Positions 9,671-15,632 of a stretch of DNA of 25,848 nucleotides are shown piece after piece. The notes below the pieces were generated by a model. It made no database searches, had not been told where the DNA came from, and saw only the letters and a list, made by a program, of their open reading frames with translations. Where the stretch lies: NCBI GenBank assembly GCA_937877465.1, contig CALFIT010000209.1, forward strand, positions 1-25,848. The letters run 5' to 3'. The translations under genes were made by a program, and so were the position numbers. This stretch comes from an uncultured Bacteroidales bacterium (GTDB lineage Bacteria; Bacteroidota; Bacteroidia; Bacteroidales; F082). Positions within the stretch are counted from its first letter, which is position 1. Each line of letters opens with the position of its first letter.

Positions 9671-10305
9671 ACATCGTAAACCTTATATAGTGTGTTCATT
9701 CTTTTTGTAAGCGACGTGTCCGCAAGACGGTCAAGATATTCGTCCATCCGCTCACTGCTGAACTCGCTTGCCATGAAGTCATCATCGAGCCGCAGTTCCT
9801 CCATGTCCTCTTCCGACTTGTATTCGCGGTTCAGGTAGAGCAGGTCGAGCAAGGCCTTCTCTGGTGTGGCGATGAAGATGGGCGGCAGACCCGCCTGTCC
9901 GGACAGCTGGGCATCCGCCGCCTTGATGTCGTAGCCGAACATCATGCGGGGGTGGACATTGTGGTAGGAAAACTGGCCGGCAGCATTTTCCGTATCCCAT
10001 GTCTTCAGCGAGGTGACGCTGGTCAGCTGCACCACCGTCTCCGGAATCATGTCGTAGAACGCCAATGCCGAGTGCAGGCTGATGTACGACGGCTTGTACA
10101 TCTTGTTCGCTGCGAACATGCCGAACCCAGGTCTTTGCAGCCATTCAGGGAAGGCATACATTCCGTTCTTCAGCCGCAATATCAGGCCGCGTTTTGTCCA
10201 TCGGCCGAGATTATTCTTGTCGAAGGGCTTCATGACGGCATTCACCTGACTAACCGTGAAAATGCCTGCATCGAAGAACTGTTGCCTGAATGATAGATAC
10301 TCCAT
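9667..10305 (-). CDS. abiEi: AbiEi-like antitoxin, winged-helix
   Basis: The 212-residue protein precedes and overlaps the AbiEii toxin gene, the standard order of AbiE systems, in which the antitoxin also represses the promoter. Its N-terminal part (about 1-60: FTVSQVNAVMKPFDKNNLGRWTKRGLILRLKNGMYAF, written here in part) is a winged helix-turn-helix ending in the characteristic G-Y-AF turn, followed by the SYISLHSALAFYDMIPE helix and the ATPEKALLDLLYL motif typical of this family. I start it at the ATG at 10305; an in-frame TTG at 10335 lies inside the promoter box. The presence of its own promoter suggests regulation independent of the rha genes. Confidence 0.9.
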   Translation of the reverse strand: MEYLSFRQQFFDAGIFTVSQVNAVMKPFDKNNLGRWTKRGLILRLKNGMYAFPEWLQRPGFGMFAANKMYKPSYISLHSALAFYDMIPETVVQLTSVTSLKTWDTENAAGQFSYHNVHPRMMFGYDIKAADAQLSGQAGLPPIFIATPEKALLDLLYLNREYKSEEDMEELRLDDDFMASEFSSERMDEYLDRLADTSLTKRMNTLYKVYDV

Positions 10306-10332
10306 CTCTGTGCCTTTATTTCTATTTTTCCG

Positions 10333-10340
10333 CAAAAATA
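10333..10340 (-). promoter_or_regulatory. -7 box of the abiE operon
   Basis: The minus strand reads TATTTTTG, an exact TAnnTTTG match, 27 bases upstream of the antitoxin ATG. The predicted leader is about 20 bases. The 115-bp gap from rhaD otherwise shows only AT-rich sequence, with no clear terminator after rhaD. Confidence 0.55.
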
Positions 10341-10420
10341 CGGAATTTTGGAAACATAACGCTATTTTTGGCGAATAATCTTATACCCTCATTCATAACT
10401 TTCCGAGTTGAGTTGCTACA

Positions 10421-11263
10421 CTATAACCCAAACACCTCCGCCAGCTCCTGCATTTGCGCGTCGCTCATGCCTTCGGGATTGAAGCCCATGCTGCGGGCAC
10501 TCATGTAAATCTGCGCGGCCTTGTTGAGCACATCTACTTGGTCGAAGGCGGCCATGATGTCGGTATCGACGGCAAACACGCCGTGCTTCTCCCACATTAC
10601 CACGTCGTAGCCTTCGTTGAGCCTGTCTAAGGTGGCTTGTGCCAACGCCACGCTCGACGGCAGCAGATAAGGCACGATGCCAAGTCCCTTGGGGCAGAAG
10701 GCCCGCGTTTCGGGAATCATCGACCAGAGGAGCCGCGTGAGCACGTCTTTCTCCAAAAACGGCCTGTGGTGCGTCATCGCCACGAGTTCGATGGGGTGGG
10801 TGTGGAGCGAGGCTTTGTAGGGCGAGCCTTTGGCCATCAGGTCGTTGTGGACCATAAGGTGCGATGGCAGCTCGGAGGTGGGCTTCACGGGCTTGTCGGC
10901 GATGATTTCGTAATGGGCGCAGTCGTCGGTGATGCGGATGATGCTGCCGTTGTCCATAGGCCAACGAGCGAGGTCGCGCATACGGCGGTTGGTGCCTTTG
11001 CAGAAGAAATAGCAGCCTTTCAGATGCGGCAAGGTCGTTCCGATTTCGATTGGTGGTGTAGGGCTGTCACACTGTGGCAGCCGTGCTTGTAGGGCTGTCA
11101 CACTGTGGCAGCCGTACAAATAATTGATTTGATCGGTAATATTTACGACGATGTTGCCGCCGTTGCGCTCGGCCCAGCCTTTTTGCCAGAGATAGCCCGC
11201 CACCTCCGCCACTTGGTCGATTTGGTGTTTCAGTTCGGGGTTGTTGTTCAGTATGCTTTTCAT
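10421..11263 (-). CDS. rhaD: Rhamnulose-1-phosphate aldolase
   Basis: RhaD is a zinc-dependent class II aldolase that splits L-rhamnulose-1-phosphate into dihydroxyacetone phosphate and L-lactaldehyde. The 280-residue protein shows the Bacteroides-type sequence: YLWQKGWAERNGGNI near the N-terminus, the KGCYFFCKGTNRRMRDLARWP block, PTSELPSHLMVHN with the catalytic Glu, and the zinc ligands in LHTHPIELVAMTHH and WEKHGVFA. It is slightly longer than usual because residues about 50-69 are encoded by two copies of a palindromic repeat in a loop that is variable in the family. The gene follows the MFS transporter gene after a 194-bp repeat-filled gap, and is probably the last gene of the rhaA transcript. 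Confidence 0.96.
   Translation of the reverse strand: MKSILNNNPELKHQIDQVAEVAGYLWQKGWAERNGGNIVVNITDQINYLYGCHSVTALQARLPQCDSPTPPIEIGTTLPHLKGCYFFCKGTNRRMRDLARWPMDNGSIIRITDDCAHYEIIADKPVKPTSELPSHLMVHNDLMAKGSPYKASLHTHPIELVAMTHHRPFLEKDVLTRLLWSMIPETRAFCPKGLGIVPYLLPSSVALAQATLDRLNEGYDVVMWEKHGVFAVDTDIMAAFDQVDVLNKAAQIYMSARSMGFNPEGMSDAQMQELAEVFGL
11057..11115. repeat. Two tandem copies of a 28-bp palindromic unit inside rhaD
   Basis: Identical 28-bp copies occupy 11057-11084 and 11088-11115, separated by three bases. Each contains a near-perfect palindrome with arms GGCTGTCACA and TGTGGCAGCC around one central base (one G-T mismatch). Together they encode a stretch beginning GCHSVTALQARLPQC in rhaD, which corresponds to no conserved part of the aldolase. 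Confidence 0.9.
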
Positions 11264-11316
11264 TTCAATATTGGTTCAATAGTTTTACTTGGAATACACT
11301 ACTTAAACGCTTTTAA

Positions 11317-11403
11317 CGTCATGGCGGAGGAACATCCGCCATCTCCTGTACGGAAGGGTGTCCCTTATCGCTCAGGAGATTGCGGGTCAAGCCCGCAATG
11401 ACG
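11317..11403. repeat. 87-bp cloverleaf-like palindromic element between the transporter and rhaD
   Basis: Three adjacent hairpins are closed by an outer stem. Outer stem: CGTCAT (11317-11322) with ATGACG (11398-11403). Hairpin 1: ATGGCGGA (11321-11328) with TCCGCCAT (11335-11342). Hairpin 2: ATCTCCTG (11341-11348) with CAGGAGAT (11373-11380), containing AAGGG/CCCTT (11354-11366). Hairpin 3: ATTGCGGG (11379-11386) with CCCGCAAT (11392-11399). The third hairpin resembles a dispersed palindrome common in many bacterial genomes. It lies in the transcribed gap upstream of rhaD. Confidence 0.85.
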
Positions 11404-11415
11404 GTTAATGGCCGA

Positions 11416-11457
11416 GTCTTGTGTCTCGCAGTCTTGCGTCCCGCAGTCTCGCGTCCT
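11416..11457. repeat. 15-bp degenerate tandem repeat after the transporter gene
   Basis: Units starting at 11416, 11431 and 11446 read GTCTTGTGTCTCGCA, GTCTTGCGTCCCGCA and GTCTCGCGTCC, ending directly against the stop codon of the MFS gene. With the cloverleaf element it fills most of the 194-bp gap between the transporter and rhaD. Confidence 0.75.
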
Positions 11458-12801
11458 TTAATACTCCTCTCCATAACGTTCCTTGGTGATTTGCGCCAAC
11501 GACTTGCCGCGCGTCTCTGGACAGCCGATGAAGCCCACGACGAGCGAGATGAGCAGCAACGCTATCATGCAGTAGGCCGCTACGGTGAAGCCCTCGCCGT
11601 TCTCGCCGTAGATGTAGGTGAAGGTCAGGCCCCAGACGGCTGACAAGCCCCTGACGACGAAGAACATCAGCCCTTGTGCGCCGGCGCGGAACTTGGCGGG
11701 GAACAGCTCCGAGCCCCACAGGGCGTAGAAAATCTGCACCGACAAGCCGCCTTCGATGCCCCAAAGGATGGTGAAGAGCCACAGTCCGGCGGTGCCGTTG
11801 ACGCCTACCGTCACGATGATGACCCACGCGCTGATGGCGATGAGCAAGCCCAAGACATAGATCAGCTTGTGGCTCACCTTGTCGATGACTTTCGAGGTGA
11901 CGAAGGTCACGGCCACAATGATGGCCCATTGGATGCAGTTCATCCAGTTGGCCTGCTCGTTGCTGATGCCGCCCGCTGTTTCGTAGATGTGCGGCTGGAA
12001 GAAGCCCAAGACCGATGCCACGAGGTTCCAGGTCAGGTAGATGGTGGCAAGGAACGCGGCGGTCTTGATGGCGGTCTTGTTGGTGAACAGCACCTTGAAA
12101 GCGTGCCAAAGCCCCGTGTTCTCGCCTTTGGCCTTGGCGGTCTCTTGGCTGACTTTCCACTCGTTGCTTTCTTCGAGTTTGCGCTGCATGTTCCAAGCGA
12201 TGAAGGCCACAATCAGCAGGGAGCAGAACACGATGCGTGAGCTGAACACGTTGACGGCGGCTTGCGACAAGTCGGCGCCACCGATGGCGTGGGCGATGCT
12301 TTCGACCCAGCCGAACAGGTAGCCGTCGGGGGCGAAGAACATGCCCAACAGCAGGATAATCATCGGGCCGATGCCCCACGACATCTGTGAGATGCAGATG
12401 TTGCGCCCACGGTTGTTGGTCTCGGAGCTTTCGGAGATGTAGGTCCACGAGGCGGGTACGCCGATGCCTACCGAGATGCCCGTGATGAGGAATCCCGCGA
12501 GCAGCATCGGGAAATTGGCGGAGAGCATGATGAGCAGCACGCCCAACATGTAGACCAGCAGGTTGTAGGTGTAGATGAACTTGCGTCCGTACTTGTCGGC
12601 CAAGAACCCTCCGATGATGGCGCCGAGGGCGGCACCCAAGCAGTTGGCACTGATGAAGTTGAGCCATCCCAAATGCACTTCGGTCAGGCCAAGGTATTTT
12701 TGCCAAAGCGTCAGGCCGCTGGCGCCTGCGACGATGGCACCGGCATCGAGATAGTTGGTCAGCGATACCGCGATGGTGCTTTTTAGACTTCCTTTACTCA
12801 T
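11458..12801 (-). CDS. MFS sugar porter, probable rhamnose uptake
   Basis: The 447-residue protein has about twelve hydrophobic segments and the sugar porter signatures: FLADKYGRK at 66-74 between segments 2 and 3, and PETRGKSL at about 428-435 after the last segment. It therefore belongs to the major facilitator sugar porters in the inner membrane, most likely a proton symporter. The specificity is inferred from its position: it starts 4 bp after the rhaA stop and precedes rhaD, where Bacteroides thetaiotaomicron instead has a RhaT-type permease. L-rhamnose, or another deoxy sugar or small oligosaccharide released by the neighbouring glycosidases, is the probable substrate. A loop of about residues 200-220 (EESNEWKVSQETAKAKGE) separates the two halves. 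Confidence 0.9.
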   Translation of the reverse strand: MSKGSLKSTIAVSLTNYLDAGAIVAGASGLTLWQKYLGLTEVHLGWLNFISANCLGAALGAIIGGFLADKYGRKFIYTYNLLVYMLGVLLIMLSANFPMLLAGFLITGISVGIGVPASWTYISESSETNNRGRNICISQMSWGIGPMIILLLGMFFAPDGYLFGWVESIAHAIGGADLSQAAVNVFSSRIVFCSLLIVAFIAWNMQRKLEESNEWKVSQETAKAKGENTGLWHAFKVLFTNKTAIKTAAFLATIYLTWNLVASVLGFFQPHIYETAGGISNEQANWMNCIQWAIIVAVTFVTSKVIDKVSHKLIYVLGLLIAISAWVIIVTVGVNGTAGLWLFTILWGIEGGLSVQIFYALWGSELFPAKFRAGAQGLMFFVVRGLSAVWGLTFTYIYGENGEGFTVAAYCMIALLLISLVVGFIGCPETRGKSLAQITKERYGEEY

Positions 12802-12805
12802 GGTT

Positions 12806-14056
12806 TTATCGCTTTGATGTTACTTCCTTTTCATAGTGTTGTATGCATCCAATGAACTCCTCGCCGACGGGCACGCCGTTCTTCAGGTTGAAGTAGTCAT
12901 AGACGGCGCCGAAGGGCAGCGACTTCATCTCTTCCAACAGGGCCAACTTCTCGAAGCCTTGGCCGTTGTCCTCGTAGCGGCGCAGGATGTCCAACGGCTC
13001 CAACAGGGCTTGCAGCAGGCACTTCTGCGTGGCGCGGGTACCGATGACGTATGCCCCTATTCTATTAATGGAGGCGTCGAAGTAGTCGAGTCCGATGTGG
13101 GCGCGGTGGAGGGCTTCGGCGCGGACGATCTCTTTGAAGAGGTCCAAGGTCTGGTCGTTCATAATGGTGACGTGGTCGGAGTCCCAGCGGATGGGACGGC
13201 TGACGTGGAGCATCAGCTCGGGCACATAGAGCAGGAGCGACGCTACCTTGTCGGCCACGTTCTCGGTCGGCTCGTAGTGGCCTGTGTCTAAGGTGTAGAT
13301 GACCTTGCGCGTGGCACAGTAGCCTTCGTAGAAGTCCATCGAGCCGACGGTGAAGCTCTCCAAGCCGATGCCGAAGAGCTTGGCCTCGACGCACGACTTC
13401 ATGTCGGGCAGTTGCTCGGCTAAGATTTCGTCGAGCGAGGCGGCGAGCAGCTCACGGTAGCGTTTGCGCTCCACGGTGATGTCTTTCTGTCCGTCGTGTA
13501 CCCAGATGTTCATGATGCAGGGGTCGCCTTGCGCCTTGCCCATGGCATCGGCGATGCGGCGGCAGCGCTTGGTATGCTCAATCCAAAAACTGCGGATGGC
13601 GGGGTCGGGGTTGGCGAGGCTCAGGTCGCCGCTTTTTGGGTGACCGAAGGAGGTGCTGTTGAAGTCGAGGTTCATCTTGACCGACTTGGCCCAGTCGATC
13701 CAGCTTTGGAAGTGTTCCACGCCCACTTGGTCGCGGTCAACGAAACGTCCGCCGAAGTCGCCGTAGATCTCGTGCAGGTTGACGCGCTGCGTTCCGGCGA
13801 GCAATGAATTGACAAACTCAAGGTCGTGGCGTACCTCGTCGATGGTGCGGGCGCGGCCCGGGTAGTTGCCCGTGGTCTGGATGCCGCCACTGAGTCCAGC
13901 GTTGCTCTCGAAGCCTAATACGTCGTCGGTCTGCCAGCAGTGCAGCGAGATGGGGGTTTGTTCCAAGATGGCGATGGCCTTGTCGGTGTCGACGCCGAGG
14001 GCGGCATAGCGCTCCTTGGCGATTTCGTAGGATTGTTGGATTTTCTGTGTGTTCAT
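12806..14056 (-). CDS. rhaA: L-rhamnose isomerase
   Basis: RhaA converts L-rhamnose to L-rhamnulose in the cytoplasm using Mn2+ or Zn2+. The 416-residue length matches the E. coli enzyme. Visible family segments are ISLHCWQTDDVLGFE near the N-terminus, GGIQTTGNYPGRA, LNLDFNSTSFGHPK-like MNLDFNSTSFGHP, and the metal-site region with KSCVEAKLFGIGLESFTVGS, YTLDTGHYEPTENVADK, LHVSRPIRWDSDHV and GLDYFDASINRIGA, which supply the Glu, Asp and His ligands. It is the first gene after an exact -7 box at 14132-14139 and is followed after 4 bp by the MFS gene, so rhaA, transporter and rhaD form one transcript. No Shine-Dalgarno site is visible before the ATG, which is usual here. Confidence 0.97.
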   Translation of the reverse strand: MNTQKIQQSYEIAKERYAALGVDTDKAIAILEQTPISLHCWQTDDVLGFESNAGLSGGIQTTGNYPGRARTIDEVRHDLEFVNSLLAGTQRVNLHEIYGDFGGRFVDRDQVGVEHFQSWIDWAKSVKMNLDFNSTSFGHPKSGDLSLANPDPAIRSFWIEHTKRCRRIADAMGKAQGDPCIMNIWVHDGQKDITVERKRYRELLAASLDEILAEQLPDMKSCVEAKLFGIGLESFTVGSMDFYEGYCATRKVIYTLDTGHYEPTENVADKVASLLLYVPELMLHVSRPIRWDSDHVTIMNDQTLDLFKEIVRAEALHRAHIGLDYFDASINRIGAYVIGTRATQKCLLQALLEPLDILRRYEDNGQGFEKLALLEEMKSLPFGAVYDYFNLKNGVPVGEEFIGCIQHYEKEVTSKR

Positions 14057-14107
14057 ATTGTGCTGTGTTTAGGGCAGGGACTGACGTCGCCTGCTTGGTG
14101 ATGTGTC

Positions 14108-14120
14108 GCCCCTACGGGGC
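14108..14120. repeat. Perfect GCCCC/GGGGC palindrome in the rhaA leader
   Basis: GCCCCTACGGGGC forms a five-base-pair stem with a three-base loop. It lies just downstream of the predicted rhaA start point, in the 5' leader of about 70 bases. A second weaker stem, GCAGG (14074-14078) with CCTGC (14090-14094), follows. The sequence resembles a dispersed G/C-rich palindrome of Bacteroidota genomes. Confidence 0.6.
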
Positions 14121-14131
14121 TGAGGTTGGCG

Positions 14132-14139
14132 CAAAGATA
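14132..14139 (-). promoter_or_regulatory. -7 box of the rhaA-transporter-rhaD operon
   Basis: The minus strand reads TATCTTTG, an exact TAnnTTTG match, placing the start point near 14125. No TTTG -33 element is evident at the usual distance, which could mean an activator is required. The box sits 24-31 bp beyond the GH28 stop, so the rha genes can be expressed separately from the GH97-rhaB-GH106-GH28 group. Confidence 0.6.
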
Positions 14140-14162
14140 GTGATTTGTTCCGTTTTTGTCCT

Positions 14163-15632
14163 TTATTTCCGCTCAAAAATGTCATCTTTCGCTTCGCCGT
14201 CGGGTTCCATGACCGTCAATTCGCTGATATTATGGTTGTTGACATCGTCCATCACGATGGCGGTGCGATAGTCTTTTTTCAAGGCTTTCAGCGAAATGTT
14301 TTTCATGGTAAGGCCGTCAACATGGCGGATGAAAAAGCCCCAAGCGGGCAGTTCCATGTGTTGCGAGAACTCGGGATAGGCCTTGGGCATCTCCGGCACC
14401 TTGTCGAGTTCGTCGAGGCCGACATGGGCATAATGTAGGTCGCCGCCGCCGGGGAAGACGACCTCGATGTTCTCCAAAGTGACATTTCTGATCTTGCTGT
14501 CTTTCAGGCCGATGATGCCGCATGGCGAGATGTTGCGCGGCAGGTCTTCGACGGGGCCTTCGTATTCGTAGCCGGTGTCGGGTTTGGTGGCGGCCACTTC
14601 GCAGTACAGGTTGCGGATGGTGATGCCGTCCATCGAACTCGGTTTGTCGCGGCGGGCACCCACGTTGAGGTAGATGGCGTTGCCCACGTTGGTGGCGTAA
14701 AGCGAGTCAACGAGGATGTTCTCACAGATGCCTCCGTCGACGCTTTGGATGGTGACGGCGCTGCGGTAGGTGTCGTAAACGGTGTTGTTGACGATGCGCA
14801 CGTCCTTGAAACCGCCCGCGCCCATGGTGCCGAACTTGATGCCGCTCGCGCTGCTGCGTGCCGTGCAGTTGCGCACCTCGATGTTTTTGCACAACTTCTT
14901 GGCACTGTGCGACTTGAGGCAGATGGCATCGTCGCTCGCGTTGACATAGCTGTTGGTGAGCACAAAGCCGTTGCAGTCGACGATGTCGATGCCGTCGTTG
15001 TTCCAAAAGGCGGTGCTTTGGATGCGCACGTTGTTGACCGTCACGTTTTCGCATTGGTCGTACATCGTCACCCAGTTGGCGGCGTTGCGGAAGGTCACGT
15101 TGTCGACCTCCACGTTCTTGCACTCCCTGAAAATCAACAGTCTGGGACGGAAGCCTTCGGCCACGCGGTCGTTTCGCAGGCGGTCGTCAAGGATGCCTTT
15201 GTGTACGAGGTCGGTGCAGTTGTTGCCCAACTCTCGCCCTTGTCCGTCGATGACGCCGCCGCTGTTGTAGTAGCCGATGAGCCTGATGTTTTCGACGCCT
15301 TCGGCCATGATGAGGGCGTGGTCGTTGGTGGCGTTGAGGCGGTCGTAGTCGAAGGGATTGGTGCTGCCGACGAGCACCGCGCCTTCCACCAACTCGATGG
15401 TGACGTTGGATTTGAGGTGGATGCTGCCTGTCAGATAACGTCCCACCCAGAAACGGAGCGTGCCGCCGCCTTGTTCCGCAATCCAGTCGATGGCATATTG
15501 GATGCTGCGGGTGTTCATCGTCACGCCGTCGCTGCGGATGCCGAACTTCGAGGCGTTGTAGGTGGGTTTTTCTTGGGCTTGCGTAAGGGCGGTCAACAGG
15601 ACCAAACAGAATGTCAAAATCAGCTTTTTCAT
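14163..15632 (-). CDS. Glycoside hydrolase family 28, galacturonidase-like
   Basis: GH28 enzymes are inverting hydrolases with a right-handed beta-helix that act on polygalacturonan or rhamnogalacturonan. The 489-residue protein has a signal peptide (MKKLILTFCLVLLTALTQAQ) and opens with the pectate-lyase-like YNASKFGIRSDGVTMNT. Beta-helix repeats follow, with WNNDGIDI (Asp213, Asp216) and NASDDAICLKS (Asp234, Asp235) matching the NTD and DD catalytic motifs. Where most polygalacturonases have GHG, this protein has SASGIKFGT, so the His is missing; this is seen in some Bacteroidota members as I recall them, and points to a non-endo activity. Its start overlaps the GH106 stop by four bases (ATGA). 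In this locus, exo-release of galacturonate from rhamnogalacturonan oligosaccharides is likely. Confidence 0.9.
   Translation of the reverse strand: MKKLILTFCLVLLTALTQAQEKPTYNASKFGIRSDGVTMNTRSIQYAIDWIAEQGGGTLRFWVGRYLTGSIHLKSNVTIELVEGAVLVGSTNPFDYDRLNATNDHALIMAEGVENIRLIGYYNSGGVIDGQGRELGNNCTDLVHKGILDDRLRNDRVAEGFRPRLLIFRECKNVEVDNVTFRNAANWVTMYDQCENVTVNNVRIQSTAFWNNDGIDIVDCNGFVLTNSYVNASDDAICLKSHSAKKLCKNIEVRNCTARSSASGIKFGTMGAGGFKDVRIVNNTVYDTYRSAVTIQSVDGGICENILVDSLYATNVGNAIYLNVGARRDKPSSMDGITIRNLYCEVAATKPDTGYEYEGPVEDLPRNISPCGIIGLKDSKIRNVTLENIEVVFPGGGDLHYAHVGLDELDKVPEMPKAYPEFSQHMELPAWGFFIRHVDGLTMKNISLKALKKDYRTAIVMDDVNNHNISELTVMEPDGEAKDDIFERK

Noticed and set aside
10306..10420. Terminator after rhaD
   Set aside because: No stable hairpin with a T-tract was found in the gap; only AT-rich sequence and the abiE promoter box.
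11057..11115. CRISPR-like pair of 28-bp palindromic repeats
   Set aside because: Only two copies, a three-base spacer and a position inside rhaD coding sequence; no cas genes nearby.
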